Positions 1 to 9,048 of a stretch of DNA of 64,000 nt are shown one piece after another (within the stretch, counting starts at the first letter, position 1; the number at the start of each line of letters is the position of its first letter). A program made the position numbers and the translations under genes. The stretch lies in assembly GCF_900112315.1 (NCBI RefSeq), contig NZ_FOLL01000003.1, forward strand, positions 186,001-250,000, written 5' to 3'. Origin of the DNA: Parapedobacter composti (lineage in GTDB: Bacteria > Bacteroidota > Bacteroidia > Sphingobacteriales > Sphingobacteriaceae). Under the pieces are notes generated by a model, which saw nothing but the letters and a program-made list of their open reading frames with translations, searched no databases and was not told the DNA's origin.

Positions 1-2
1 AT

Positions 3-248
3 ATCGCAACGGAAGATCATCAATTCGCTATCATCGGCGACCAAGGCATCAATGCCCGAGTTCCCGGCGATTTTTGGGAAGAAACCAAGGAACTGATGGT
101 GCAGCATTTTAAGCGGGGCGATCTGGTGCAAGGGCTCATAGAAGGGATAAACCATGCCGGAGAACAACTTCATCAGCTTTTCCCGAGGGAAGCGGATGAT
201 GTGAATGAATTACCCAATGATATTGTCTTCGGTAATGATAAAGACTAA
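3..248 (+). CDS. TPM-domain protein, C-terminal part (cut by window edge)
   Basis: An open frame enters from the left edge and ends at TAA 246-248, giving 81 residues. It reads like the end of a TPM-domain protein of the kind that precedes YgcG-like proteins in Bacteroidota: there is an IIGDQGIN segment followed by a W-E-E-T-K helix and an acidic tail. The following gene also encodes a TPM protein and its start overlaps this stop by 14 bp, so the two are probably co-translated. A LemA gene often lies upstream in such clusters but is outside the window. The family call rests on a short fragment and on context. Confidence 0.65.
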   Translation: MATEDHQFAIIGDQGINARVPGDFWEETKELMVQHFKRGDLVQGLIEGINHAGEQLHQLFPREADDVNELPNDIVFGNDKD

Positions 249-1026
249 ATTTTCACTCCTGATAACCTTTTTGTTGCTGTGCGTGTCGTTTGGGCGGGCA
301 CAGGATTTCCCACCTACACCGAACCGATTGGTCAACGACTATACCAACACGCTGACAACCGCGGAGGTGGAACGCCTGGAGCGAAAGCTGGTGGCCTTTG
401 ATGACAGTACCTCCACTCAGATTGCGGTGGTACTGATGCAATCGACCGGCTCCTATGACATTGCGGACTACGGCGTGCGGCTGGCACAGCGATGGGGCAT
501 CGGCGGCAAGGAAAACGACAACGGCATCTTACTGCTCGTGGCGCTGGGCGACAGGGCAGTGACCATCCAAACCGGCTATGGGGTGGAAGGCGCCGTGCCC
601 GACGCTATTGCGTACCGTATCATTGAGAATGAAATAAAACCGCCTTTCCGGCAGGGCGACTACTTTTCCGGCATTGACAGGGCTACGGACGCGCTGATAG
701 CTTATACCAAAGGGGAGTATAAAGCTGCCCCGAGGAGAAAGGGCGAAGGTGGCGGTGGTATTGTGCTGCTCATTATCATCATCTTCATTATTATAGCCCT
801 CTTCAGCCGTGGAGGGGGGCGCGGCGGCGGTAAGGTGCTGGGTGGCCGGGGTGCTTCCGACGTGTTTTGGTGGACGCTTCTCAGCGGTATGGGCCGAGGT
901 GGCCGTGGCGGCGGTTTTGGTGGTGGCTTTGGCGGCGGCAGCGGCGGTTTCGGTGGTGGTTTCGGCGGTTTCGGCGGTTTCGGCGGAGGCGGTTTCGGTG
1001 GCGGGGGTGCCAGCGGCCGGTGGTAA
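235..1026 (+). CDS. TPM-domain (YgcG-like) membrane protein with Gly-rich tail
   Basis: 263 residues from ATG 235, preferred to ATG 205 because it begins directly with a signal sequence (MIKTKFSLLITFLL, cleaved near ...GRAQ). A TPM domain spans about residues 25-145, with the usual GNGILLLVALGDR-type core (here DNGILLLVALGD) and an IQTGYGVEG segment. One transmembrane helix lies at about 174-190. The last 70 residues are almost only Gly, Phe, Arg and Ser. The domain is therefore extracytoplasmic and anchored near its C-terminus. TPM proteins of this type are poorly characterised; roles in photosystem II repair (plants) or phosphatase activity are known only for distant members. It overlaps the upstream TPM gene, indicating an operon. 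Confidence 0.85.
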   Translation: MIKTKFSLLITFLLLCVSFGRAQDFPPTPNRLVNDYTNTLTTAEVERLERKLVAFDDSTSTQIAVVLMQSTGSYDIADYGVRLAQRWGIGGKENDNGILLLVALGDRAVTIQTGYGVEGAVPDAIAYRIIENEIKPPFRQGDYFSGIDRATDALIAYTKGEYKAAPRRKGEGGGGIVLLIIIIFIIIALFSRGGGRGGGKVLGGRGASDVFWWTLLSGMGRGGRGGGFGGGFGGGSGGFGGGFGGFGGFGGGGFGGGGASGRW

Positions 1027-1238
1027 TGGCATAGAAAATTAGACCGTCTGGCTGGCGGGTACGTTGCCCGGGCTGTGTTTACCGCAACGGCGCTGGTCTG
1101 CTGCGACTTCCGTAAAAATGTGTTTATAAATGACCCCGTTCCATAAAAATATGGCATATTTGCGGTTACAGCAAATTTGCACAAACCGGATGTGAACCCG
1201 TCGTAAGTGACGGTTTCATGCCGGCAAATAAATTACAG

Positions 1239-2369
1239 ATGAAGAAAGCGGTTTTGATAGTGATGGCGGCGTTGCCTGTTGTGGGTTTCGGCCAAGAGGA
1301 TTTTACGATTACAGGCAAGGTTGGGGCACTCAATGCGCCGGCCATGGCTTACCTGAGTTATCGCACGGAGGCGGGGGCGGTATTGGACTCTGCAACGGTA
1401 TCCCGCGGGGCGTTTAAGTTTAATGGCAGTGTGGCCACGCCATCCCGCGCGCTGGTACTGCTCGCCCATAAAGGCGAAGACGTGCGGGGGATGGAAGATC
1501 CCGACCGGGTGGAGATTTACCTGGAGAAAGGAGCTATCCGGATTTCGGCGAAGGATTCTTTAGTGAACGCTACCGTAAAGGGAAGAAAGGTGAATAAAGA
1601 CTTTGCCGTTTACCAGAAGCAACGGAGCGCCCCGCTCGCAAAGATGGAACAGCTCATGTCCCGCTATGCCGGTGCTACCGATGAGCAAAAGCAGGATCCG
1701 GATTTTATAGGGGGCCTGCAAACCGAAGCCATGGCAATACAGAGCGAACAGAAAGCTATTGATTTTGCCTTTATCCGAGACAATCCCGGCAGTGTGGTGA
1801 GCCTTGATCTGCTTATGCCTTATGTTGGATCGGAACCCACGGCAGACGTGGTGGAACCTGCGTTTAACCGTTTGTCAGCTGCCCTGAAGAATTCAGAAAA
1901 AGGGAAAGCCATCAGTGCGCAGCTGGAGCAGCTTAAGCGAATCGATATCGGCGCCGTAGCCCCTGATTTTACACAGCCTGACACGGCGGGCAATCCAATA
2001 GCGTTGTCGTCGTTGCGAGGCAAATATGTATTGATCGATTTCTGGGCAAGCTGGTGTGGTCCATGCCGGCAAGAAAACCCTAATGTCGTAGCGGCTTACC
2101 ATACGTTCAAAGACAAGAATTTTACGGTTTTCGGTGTGTCGCTGGACCGTCCGGGGCAGAAAGAGAATTGGTTGAAGGCTATTTACAACGACGGCCTGGA
2201 AGATTGGCCGCATGTGTCCGAACTGAAGTGGTGGCAGTCTGATGTGGTTAAGCTCTACGCCATCCAGGGCATTCCGGCAAATTTCCTGTTGGATCCGGAG
2301 GGGCGCATCATTGCCAAAAACCTCCGTGGCGAGGAACTGCATGCCAAATTAGCCGAAGTACTGGATTAG
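1239..2369 (+). CDS. TlpA-family thiol:disulfide protein with DUF4369 domain
   Basis: 376 residues from ATG 1239. This start is preferred to ATG 1218 because it gives a clean signal peptide (MKKAVLIVMAALPVVGFG). A DUF4369-type beta domain covers about 20-115, a helical linker follows, and a TlpA thioredoxin fold occupies about 230-376 with the redox pair W272-C-G-P-C276 and a cis-Pro region (IQGIPANFLLD). It is expected to be a periplasmic or membrane-facing reductase of protein disulfides. The gene stands alone, and its convergent neighbour is pfkA with a shared terminator between them. The family is very common in Bacteroidota and the individual substrate is unknown. Confidence 0.88.
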   Translation: MKKAVLIVMAALPVVGFGQEDFTITGKVGALNAPAMAYLSYRTEAGAVLDSATVSRGAFKFNGSVATPSRALVLLAHKGEDVRGMEDPDRVEIYLEKGAIRISAKDSLVNATVKGRKVNKDFAVYQKQRSAPLAKMEQLMSRYAGATDEQKQDPDFIGGLQTEAMAIQSEQKAIDFAFIRDNPGSVVSLDLLMPYVGSEPTADVVEPAFNRLSAALKNSEKGKAISAQLEQLKRIDIGAVAPDFTQPDTAGNPIALSSLRGKYVLIDFWASWCGPCRQENPNVVAAYHTFKDKNFTVFGVSLDRPGQKENWLKAIYNDGLEDWPHVSELKWWQSDVVKLYAIQGIPANFLLDPEGRIIAKNLRGEELHAKLAEVLD

Positions 2370-2395
2370 CGCCCACTAAGTGCGCACAAAAAGGC

Positions 2396-2428
2396 AGGAG
2401 CCTACTTGTGACCCAGTAGTAGGCTCCT
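2396..2428. terminator. Bidirectional terminator between tlpA-like gene and pfkA
   Basis: A perfect 11-bp stem (AGGAGCCTACT 2396-2406 pairing with 2418-2428) has an 11-nt loop. It is preceded by an A-run (CACAAAAAGG) and followed by a T-rich stretch (GTTGTATTT). It lies between two convergent genes and can serve both strands. Confidence 0.8.
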
Positions 2429-2443
2429 GTTGTATTTCAGGGA

Positions 2444-3421
2444 TTATAACGATAGGATATCCACTATCCGGAGCAGGTTTTCATTGATGGCACCGATGTG
2501 TTTGATGGCCTTGTTGAAAGGCGTGAATGTCACTTCGCCGTGGATTAAGCCCAGCATTTCGCCGCGACGTCCTTTCAGCAGCGCTTCCACGGCGGCTACG
2601 CCGAGGCGGCTGGCCAGCACCCGATCCATACACGTGGGGCTGCCCCCCCGCTGAATATGGCCCAGAATAGACACACGCATATCATAGTGCGGGAAACGCT
2701 CCTTGATGCGTTCGGCCACGGCGAAGGCGCCTCCTGCATCGTCCCCTTCAGCTACGATGATAACCCGCGACGCTTTGTTTTTACGGGTGCGGTCAAGCCT
2801 GTCCATCATGGCTTCGTAATCTACCTTGATTTCGGGAATGAGCACACACTCTGCGCCCACGCTGATGCCCGAACGCAGGGCAATCAAACCTGAGTCGCGC
2901 CCCATCACTTCCACAACAAATACCCGGTCGTGCGACTCCGCTGTGTCGCGTATCTTATCCACCGCGTCGATAACAGTATTGATGGCAGTATCGTAGCCGA
3001 TGGTAAAGTCGGTTCCCGCCAAGTCGTTGTCGATGGTTCCCGGGAGGCCTACCACGGGAATATTATGTTCTTCGATGAATTTGGCTGCCCCTGTGAACGT
3101 GCCGTCGCCACCGATGGCTACCAGCCCTTCTATGCCATGCTTCCGTAAGTTTTCGAATGCACGCTGCCGGCCTTCTACCGTACGGAACTCTTCGCTGCGT
3201 GCGGTTTTGAGGATAGTGCCACCGCGTTGGATGATGTTGGCTACGGATTTAGCGTCCATAGGGAAGATATCGCCCTGCACCATGCCGTCGTAGCCCCGGC
3301 CTATGCCGAACACGTTCAGGTTGTAGTACAGTCCGGTACGCACTACCGCACGTATAGCTGCATTCATGCCCGGGGCGTCGCCACCGGAAGTAAATACTGC
3401 GATGTTTTTGATGTTGCTCAT
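2444..3421 (-). CDS. pfkA: ATP-dependent 6-phosphofructokinase
   Basis: 325 residues, the normal length for bacterial PfkA. The enzyme phosphorylates fructose 6-phosphate to fructose 1,6-bisphosphate in glycolysis. Visible motifs are the N-terminal ATP-binding G13-G14-D15, the GGDGT phosphate loop (104-108), the catalytic PGTIDND segment with Asp131 as the expected base, the MGRDSG substrate loop and the C-terminal GHIQRGG. The GGDGT glycine favours ATP over pyrophosphate as phosphoryl donor, which is family knowledge. Only about 20 bp separate it from the upstream dsbD-like gene on the same strand, so the two could share a transcript. Confidence 0.96.
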   Translation of the reverse strand: MSNIKNIAVFTSGGDAPGMNAAIRAVVRTGLYYNLNVFGIGRGYDGMVQGDIFPMDAKSVANIIQRGGTILKTARSEEFRTVEGRQRAFENLRKHGIEGLVAIGGDGTFTGAAKFIEEHNIPVVGLPGTIDNDLAGTDFTIGYDTAINTVIDAVDKIRDTAESHDRVFVVEVMGRDSGLIALRSGISVGAECVLIPEIKVDYEAMMDRLDRTRKNKASRVIIVAEGDDAGGAFAVAERIKERFPHYDMRVSILGHIQRGGSPTCMDRVLASRLGVAAVEALLKGRRGEMLGLIHGEVTFTPFNKAIKHIGAINENLLRIVDILSL

Positions 3422-3441
3422 TATATTATAAATGTTTTGCG

Positions 3442-5136
3442 CTAATTTGCTGATTTTTTTCCGTGGAACACGGTCAATCCGCTATCCAGGAAATCGACAT
3501 AGTTTTGGATATCCTCGTTATAGGCTTGCGCCGGAACCAGCTGCCGCCCATCCCCGTCAACAATAACATAGTAGGGCTGTGCATTGACGCCGAACCGTGA
3601 TTGTTGGAGATCAGACCATTTCTGGCCCACCCGGCGGATCTTCTTGCCGCTGAATTCCGAAACGTATTGTTCGTGTGGCTCAAGTGCTGTTCGGTCGTCT
3701 ACATACAAGGATGCCAGGATATAGTCTTCTTTGAGGCGTTTCAGCACCCGGGGGTCCGGCCAAACGGACTCTTCCATTTTTCTGCAATTTACGCAGCTCC
3801 AACCGGTGAAGTCGAGCAGCACCGGCTTGTTTACCTGCCGGGAATAGGCCAAGGCTTGATCATAGTCGTAAAAAGCATCGATGCCATGGGGAGCGTGGAA
3901 CACATCGGCATATTTCTTGACGATATCTGCGCTGGCTTGCGGTACGGCGGTCGAGTAGCTGGCTTGGTGCAAATTGAAATCCTGTGTAGGCGAGGGCGGC
4001 AACCAAGCACTGAGTGCTTTGAGCGGCGCCCCCCACATTCCCGGAACCATGTATACAGTGAAAGACAGCACGGCTATGGCGAAAAACAACCGCGGGATGG
4101 AAAGGTAGGGCACATCGCTGTCGTGCGCGAACCGGAGCTTACCCAACAGATATAAGCCAAATAGCCCGAAAATCACAATCCAGATAGCAAGGAACACCTC
4201 CCGATCAAGAAGGCCCCAATGGTAGGCCAAATCCACGTTAGAGAGGAATTTAAATGCAAGCGCCAGCTCCAGGAAGCCCAGCGATACTTTTACGGTATTC
4301 AGCCATCCGCCTGACTTTGGCATTTCTTTAAGCCACGAAGGGAAAAAGGCAAACAGCATAAAAGGGACGGCAAGTGCCGCTGAAAACCCGAGCATGCCCA
4401 TTGCGGGACCCATAAGCGTTCCTTTGGATACCGCCTCCACCAGCAGGTAGCCGATGATGGGGCCGGTACACGAAAACGACACAAGGGCCAATGTAAATGC
4501 CATGAAAAACAACCCAACCAGTCCGCCCCTATTGGATTTTGCGTCCATTTTGTTGACAAACCGGGAAGGAAGGGTAATTTCGAAGGCACCCAGAAAAGAA
4601 ATGGCAAAGATGACGATAATGGCAAAGAACAACAGGTTGAACCAGGCGCTGCTTGCCGCCTCGTTGAGCGCAGACGCCCCGAAGACGAGCGTAACCAACA
4701 TGCCCAGGGCCACATAAATGACGATGATGAACAAGCCGTATAGGAGTGCGTTGATTATCCCTTTGGTCCGTGTGCCGCTTTGCTTGGTAAAAAAGGAAAC
4801 GGTAAGCGGCACCATCGGATAAATACAGGGCATCAGAAAGGCAGCGAAACCACCGATAAGGCCCGCGATGAAAATTCCCCACAGCGTTCGCTCTTCTTCC
4901 GGCGGCATTGTATCGCCTTCCGAGCGTGTTGCGGAATCTTGCGTTACGGAGGTGTCCTGCCCATCGGTGAACACGACGTCGTCGGGCACTTCTATATATT
5001 CAGCGGTGGATGTATCCTGCCCGTCGGTAAATTCAACATCATCAAAGCTGAACAAGGTGTCTTGTCCAAAGGCGGTCGGTTCCGCGGCCAAGAATATACC
5101 CGTCAATACAAAAACGGCAAGAAAAATGTGCTTCAT
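3442..5136 (-). CDS. dsbD: DsbD-like thiol:disulfide interchange transmembrane protein
   Basis: 564 residues from ATG 5136. A signal peptide (MKHIFLAVFVLTGIFLAA) is followed by an acidic, low-complexity stretch holding two copies of VxFTDGQDTS in place of the usual folded DsbD alpha domain. The eight-helix DsbD core follows, including FLMPCIYPMVPLT and SCTGPIIG with one redox cysteine each, then a C-terminal thioredoxin domain with C448-V-N-C451 (WSCVNCRK). It should move electrons from cytoplasmic thioredoxin across the inner membrane to periplasmic thiol enzymes. The missing alpha domain is encoded by the next gene upstream, so the pair together forms a complete DsbD. Confidence 0.92.
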   Translation of the reverse strand: MKHIFLAVFVLTGIFLAAEPTAFGQDTLFSFDDVEFTDGQDTSTAEYIEVPDDVVFTDGQDTSVTQDSATRSEGDTMPPEEERTLWGIFIAGLIGGFAAFLMPCIYPMVPLTVSFFTKQSGTRTKGIINALLYGLFIIVIYVALGMLVTLVFGASALNEAASSAWFNLLFFAIIVIFAISFLGAFEITLPSRFVNKMDAKSNRGGLVGLFFMAFTLALVSFSCTGPIIGYLLVEAVSKGTLMGPAMGMLGFSAALAVPFMLFAFFPSWLKEMPKSGGWLNTVKVSLGFLELALAFKFLSNVDLAYHWGLLDREVFLAIWIVIFGLFGLYLLGKLRFAHDSDVPYLSIPRLFFAIAVLSFTVYMVPGMWGAPLKALSAWLPPSPTQDFNLHQASYSTAVPQASADIVKKYADVFHAPHGIDAFYDYDQALAYSRQVNKPVLLDFTGWSCVNCRKMEESVWPDPRVLKRLKEDYILASLYVDDRTALEPHEQYVSEFSGKKIRRVGQKWSDLQQSRFGVNAQPYYVIVDGDGRQLVPAQAYNEDIQNYVDFLDSGLTVFHGKKSAN

Positions 5137-5166
5137 TGAATCCAATGAGTTAAGGCGAAGCGGCGG

Positions 5167-5616
5167 TTATTTTATCGCCACCGCAAATGGAACTTCATCC
5201 GGTGGCAAACACTGCGTGGCGTCACAGGCCATGAATTCCACCGCGCCCCTAACGGTGGTTGTCCCTTTTTTCAGCTTCACTTTTTGCTGGAATACCACTT
5301 CTTTGTCGAAATAAGCCACATCCATGTCAAAAACATCTTCGCGCTTGACTTTGGGTTTCGGTTCGGCGGGTTTACCCACCAAGGCATAGTCAGCCGAAGG
5401 GCTGAAGGTAAAGGAGGTCTTTATCGGCCCCCCCTCCTCAACGTGCTGGGAATAAATATGCCAGCCATTGGCAATGGTGGCTTTCATAAATATTACGGCT
5501 TCTTCGTTGTTGATTTTCTTGGCTCCGAACTGCCACGTCACAGGCTTTAGAATCTGCGCTGAAACACCGGTGGCTGCCAGAAACAGCATGATTAATGCTA
5601 AGGTGATTTTCTTCAT
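5167..5616 (-). CDS. DsbD alpha-domain protein (stand-alone periplasmic partner)
   Basis: 149 residues from ATG 5616; ATG 5622 is an alternative. A signal peptide (MKKITLALIMLFLAATGVSA) precedes one DsbD N-terminal (alpha) immunoglobulin-like domain. The redox pair C131-D-A-T-Q-C136 followed by LPP matches the family pattern of two cysteines before a Pro pair. It should accept electrons from the C-terminal thioredoxin domain of the adjacent DsbD and pass them to periplasmic clients. It ends 30 bp before that dsbD gene on the same strand. Its own promoter (5698-5728) fits this start. Confidence 0.87.
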   Translation of the reverse strand: MKKITLALIMLFLAATGVSAQILKPVTWQFGAKKINNEEAVIFMKATIANGWHIYSQHVEEGGPIKTSFTFSPSADYALVGKPAEPKPKVKREDVFDMDVAYFDKEVVFQQKVKLKKGTTTVRGAVEFMACDATQCLPPDEVPFAVAIK

Positions 5617-5697
5617 GATCATTCTATGTGTTAAGATTAAGACTTTCTGTACGGGCGGGGGTTTAATTCCGGCCGTGCTTGCTCGGTGTTTGCGCAG

Positions 5698-5728
5698 CAA
5701 AGGTACGGAAAAGCGGGTTAAATAACAA
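5698..5728 (-). promoter_or_regulatory. Bacteroidota-type promoter for the dsbD alpha-domain gene
   Basis: On the minus strand, TTG (5728-5726) is followed by 20 nt and then TACCTTTG (5705-5698), an exact match to TAnnTTTG. It overlaps the end of the biotin ligase gene and would start transcription about 70 nt before ATG 5616. Confidence 0.65.
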
Positions 5729-6488
5729 ACGCCACTTCCTTGATGTCAAAGTCGGCAACATGCCCGCCGAAGTCGATTTGCAGCCTGCCCGTCTCTGTAA
5801 TATCGAGCAATATGCCGTCTACCTTTACCCCTGATACCAGGAAGGGGTGCCGTTCGCCCAGGCGGTAAAGGCGCTGTTTATAACTTGCCAGCTGCGCCTC
5901 GGTTTGCCCCTGTTTGAGGGCAAGGTACTCGCGCTCGATTGACCGGCAAAGAGCGGTGAGTAACTCGCCGATATCGCTGTCTTCCCGCAGGTAATCTTTT
6001 ATGGAAGTGATACGCCGGCGGATGGCCGCAGGAAAATCCGTTTGGTTAACGTTTATGCCAATGCCCACGATGGCTGATTTCCAAGCCTTTCCCTTTAGGA
6101 TGTTTTCAATAAGTACGCCGCCTATTTTCCGGTCGCCCACGTAAATGTCATTTGGCCATTTTATCTTTACCCCAACGCTGAGCAGTTGTTCCAGCCAGCG
6201 GGCAATGGCCAGACTAATGGCCACCGTGAGCCGGAATTGGTGTTTCGGGTTCAGGAAAGTGGGCATCAGCAACAAACTGAAGGTAAGGTTTCTGCCGGGT
6301 TCGCTAAACCATGTGGCGCCCTGCTGCCCCCTGCCAGCAAACTGATGAACTGCCAATATTACAGTACCTTCTGTCAATGGCCTGGATTTTGACAATTCTT
6401 TTTTAAGGTATTCATTGGTAGAATCTACCTGCTGTAATGTAATAACATTTTGTCCTTCGAATAATCCCGAAAATGTGTTACTTTGCAA
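5718..6488 (-). CDS. birA: Biotin-[acetyl-CoA-carboxylase] ligase, monofunctional
   Basis: 256 residues. It lacks an N-terminal winged helix, so it is a ligase only and not a repressor. Key motifs are the biotinyl-AMP loop G52-R-G-Q-Q-G57, K110-W-P-N-D114 and GGVLIE, followed by the small SH3-like C-terminal domain. It activates biotin with ATP and attaches it to the biotin carboxyl carrier protein. The start is TTG 6488; no ATG is available upstream in frame and the family N-terminus aligns here. It is divergent from rsfS, an order common in Bacteroidota. Confidence 0.92.
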   Translation of the reverse strand: MQSNTFSGLFEGQNVITLQQVDSTNEYLKKELSKSRPLTEGTVILAVHQFAGRGQQGATWFSEPGRNLTFSLLLMPTFLNPKHQFRLTVAISLAIARWLEQLLSVGVKIKWPNDIYVGDRKIGGVLIENILKGKAWKSAIVGIGINVNQTDFPAAIRRRITSIKDYLREDSDIGELLTALCRSIEREYLALKQGQTEAQLASYKQRLYRLGERHPFLVSGVKVDGILLDITETGRLQIDFGGHVADFDIKEVAFVI

Positions 6489-6536
6489 TATGATTAATTT
6501 AAGGGGTAATATTGCCCAAAACTATAACTATTTTTA

Positions 6537-6911
6537 ATGGTAAAAAATAAAAAATCAGGCTTATCTGCTCACTTATCCGAGATTGTGGTGCAGGGAATGA
6601 TAGAGAAAAAAGGGAATGAAATTGTGCGGCTTGATTTAAGGAACATTCACAGTTCAGTATCCGATTATTTCGTAATTTGCCACGCAGACTCTTCCATACA
6701 GGTCAACGCATTGGCCAAAAGCGTGGAAGAAGAGGTTTACAAAGCATTAAAGCAAGAGCCTTGGCGGAAAGAGGGGTTGGAACATGGGGAGTGGGTATTG
6801 CTGGACTTCATAGACGTGGTTGTCCACATATTTAAAACTGATAAACGAAGATTTTACGGCATCGAAGACCTTTGGGGCGATGCCGAGCTAGAATACTATC
6901 AAAGTGCGTAA
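6537..6911 (+). CDS. rsfS: Ribosome silencing factor RsfS
   Basis: 124 residues, the usual length. The protein binds ribosomal protein uL14 on the large subunit and blocks subunit joining when nutrients are short. The motifs VSDYFVICHADSS, WVLLDFIDVVVHIF and YGIEDLWGDAE are characteristic of the family (older name Iojap/YbeB). It overlaps the first possible start of ftsH by a few bases, and translational coupling is likely. The start is ATG 6537. Confidence 0.94.
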   Translation: MVKNKKSGLSAHLSEIVVQGMIEKKGNEIVRLDLRNIHSSVSDYFVICHADSSIQVNALAKSVEEEVYKALKQEPWRKEGLEHGEWVLLDFIDVVVHIFKTDKRRFYGIEDLWGDAELEYYQSA

Positions 6912-6945
6912 TTTAAGAGAAACTAAACAAAAGCATAGTAAAGGT

Positions 6946-9048
6946 ATGCCGAATGGACCCGATAGCATGAAGAGAGTACCCAGTAAGAAAGTGACACCGA
7001 AACCGCCGCGATTTAACATCATGTGGCTTTGGGTGGCCATGATCTTTGGATTTTTTGCGTTGCAATACCTATTCAGCGACAGTCGCCCAAAGCAGATAAC
7101 ATACCAGGAGTTTGAACAGAATATGCTCAAGGCGGGCGATGTTGACCGGCTGGTGGCCTATAAACAGAACGATCTGTTTTTTGTAGAAGTGTTTATCAAG
7201 AAAGACCGGCTGACAGATCCGAAATACAAGAATGTGAGGCCCAACGATAACAGCCTTACGCTTACGCCAGCGGCTGGTCCGCAGTATATGTTTACAGACG
7301 GTTCTTACGATGCACTGGAACGCAAACTGACGGAGGCACAAGCGGAGATGGATCCGAATGATCGCGTATCGCTCCGGTTGGAAGACCGCACCAATGCATG
7401 GACGGGCTGGATCTTTTCCCTCATGTTGCCCTTGGTGTTGATTATCGTGTTCTGGATTTTCATCATGCGGCGTATGGGCGGCGGCGGAGCCGGTCCGGGC
7501 GGGCAGATTTTCAATATCGGAAAGTCGAAGGCTACGTTGTTTGACAAGGAGTCGCAGGTGGCCGTTACGTTCAGCGACGTGGCAGGGTTGGAAGAAGCCA
7601 AGCAGGAAGTGATGGAAATCGTGGATTTTCTGAAGAATCCGAAGAAATATACGAACCTCGGCGGAAAGATTCCGAAGGGAGCCCTTTTGGTGGGGTCACC
7701 CGGAACGGGTAAAACGTTGCTGGCTAAAGCAGTGGCGGGAGAAGCACAGGTGCCCTTCTTCTCGCTTTCCGGTTCTGATTTCGTAGAAATGTTCGTTGGG
7801 GTGGGCGCTTCCCGTGTGCGCGACCTGTTCCGCCAGGCCAAAGATAAGGCACCCTGCATCATCTTTATTGACGAGATTGACGCCATCGGGCGCGCACGCG
7901 GTAAAAACAGTGTCATGGGCGGCAATGACGAACGGGAGAACACATTAAACCAGCTGCTGGTAGAGATGGATGGCTTCGGTACGGATTCGGGCATCATCAT
8001 CATGGCTGCCACCAACCGGCCGGATGTGCTGGATTCCGCCTTGTTGAGGCCGGGCCGGTTCGACAGGCAGATTTCCATAGATAAGCCAGACCTGGTGGGC
8101 CGTGAACAGATTTTCAAGGTGCACCTTAAGCCACTGAAGCTGGCTGCTGAGGTAGACGCCAAAAAGCTTTCGGCACAGACTCCCGGTTTTGCCGGAGCCG
8201 AAATTGCTAACGTCTGTAACGAGGCGGCGCTCATTGCCGCAAGGCGCAATAAATCGTCGATCGATATGCATGACTTCCAGGATGCTATTGATCGGGTAAT
8301 CGGTGGTCTGGAGAAGAAAAATAAAATCATTTCACCCGAAGAGAAACGTATTGTAGCGTACCACGAAGCGGGCCACGCCATTGCAGGGTGGTTCTTGGAG
8401 CATGCCGACCCCTTGGTTAAGGTTTCTATCGTGCCACGCGGCGTAGCGGCGCTGGGCTATGCGCAATACTTGCCTAAAGAGCAGTTTCTGTACACCACGG
8501 AGCAGCTGCTGGATGGCCTGTGTATGACTATGGGTGGGCGTGTGGCAGAAGACATCACATTCGGCAAAATTTCAACAGGCGCGCAGAATGACCTGGAGCG
8601 CATCACGAAACTGGCTTATGCCATGGTGGCGGTGTACGGCATGAACCCGCGTATCGGCAATGTGTCGTTCAACGACAGCCAGGAAAACCAGTTCCATAAG
8701 CCGTACTCTGAAAAGACAGCAGAACTTATCGACGAAGAAGTACGGTCGCTGATTGCTGACATCTACCAGAAGACTAAGCAACTCCTCCTTGAAAAACAGG
8801 AGGGCCTGGTGGCCCTGGCCGAAAAATTGCTCGAAAGGGAAATTTTGTTCCAGGCGGATCTGGAAGAGATATTAGGAAAGCGCCCGTTTGACCACCGCAC
8901 CACGTATGATGAGTTTGTAAACGGTAATCAGGAGGGCGACCAGGGCAAAGCTGCCGAGGGATTGGTGCATGACGGTGTAGGTGATAACTCTGGTACGTTC
9001 GATAATAAGCCCGCAGAAGAAGATACGCGCCGGCGCTCGGAGGACTGA
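6946..9048 (+). CDS. ftsH: ATP-dependent zinc metalloprotease FtsH
   Basis: 700 residues from ATG 6946, which has an AAAGG-like sequence upstream; a GTG at 6904 would add 14 residues. Two membrane helices (about 22-40 and 148-170) flank the periplasmic domain. The AAA module carries Walker A GSPGTGKT (250-257; Ser replaces the usual Pro), Walker [12 protein letters not shown] and the arginine-containing second region of homology. The M41 protease has H473-E-A-G-H477 as zinc site. It degrades membrane and regulatory proteins at the inner membrane. The charged tail after about residue 640 is lineage-typical. It ends in a TGATG overlap with the next gene. Confidence 0.96.
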   Translation: MPNGPDSMKRVPSKKVTPKPPRFNIMWLWVAMIFGFFALQYLFSDSRPKQITYQEFEQNMLKAGDVDRLVAYKQNDLFFVEVFIKKDRLTDPKYKNVRPNDNSLTLTPAAGPQYMFTDGSYDALERKLTEAQAEMDPNDRVSLRLEDRTNAWTGWIFSLMLPLVLIIVFWIFIMRRMGGGGAGPGGQIFNIGKSKATLFDKESQVAVTFSDVAGLEEAKQEVMEIVDFLKNPKKYTNLGGKIPKGALLVGSPGTGKTLLAKAVAGEAQVPFFSLSGSDFVEMFVGVGASRVRDLFRQAKDKAPCIIFIDEIDAIGRARGKNSVMGGNDERENTLNQLLVEMDGFGTDSGIIIMAATNRPDVLDSALLRPGRFDRQISIDKPDLVGREQIFKVHLKPLKLAAEVDAKKLSAQTPGFAGAEIANVCNEAALIAARRNKSSIDMHDFQDAIDRVIGGLEKKNKIISPEEKRIVAYHEAGHAIAGWFLEHADPLVKVSIVPRGVAALGYAQYLPKEQFLYTTEQLLDGLCMTMGGRVAEDITFGKISTGAQNDLERITKLAYAMVAVYGMNPRIGNVSFNDSQENQFHKPYSEKTAELIDEEVRSLIADIYQKTKQLLLEKQEGLVALAEKLLEREILFQADLEEILGKRPFDHRTTYDEFVNGNQEGDQGKAAEGLVHDGVGDNSGTFDNKPAEEDTRRRSED

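Noticed and set aside
529-1184. Long minus-strand frames opposite the Gly-rich tail, rich in Pro, Ala and Thr
   Set aside because: They are the antisense image of GGT/GGC glycine codons of the TPM protein and have no independent protein features.
3601-4155. 184-codon plus-strand frame inside dsbD
   Set aside because: Antisense to the thioredoxin domain of DsbD, which has all motifs.
7305-8381. 358-codon minus-strand frame inside ftsH
   Set aside because: It lies fully antisense to the AAA and protease domains, whose motifs are intact. The frame is open only because of codon bias.
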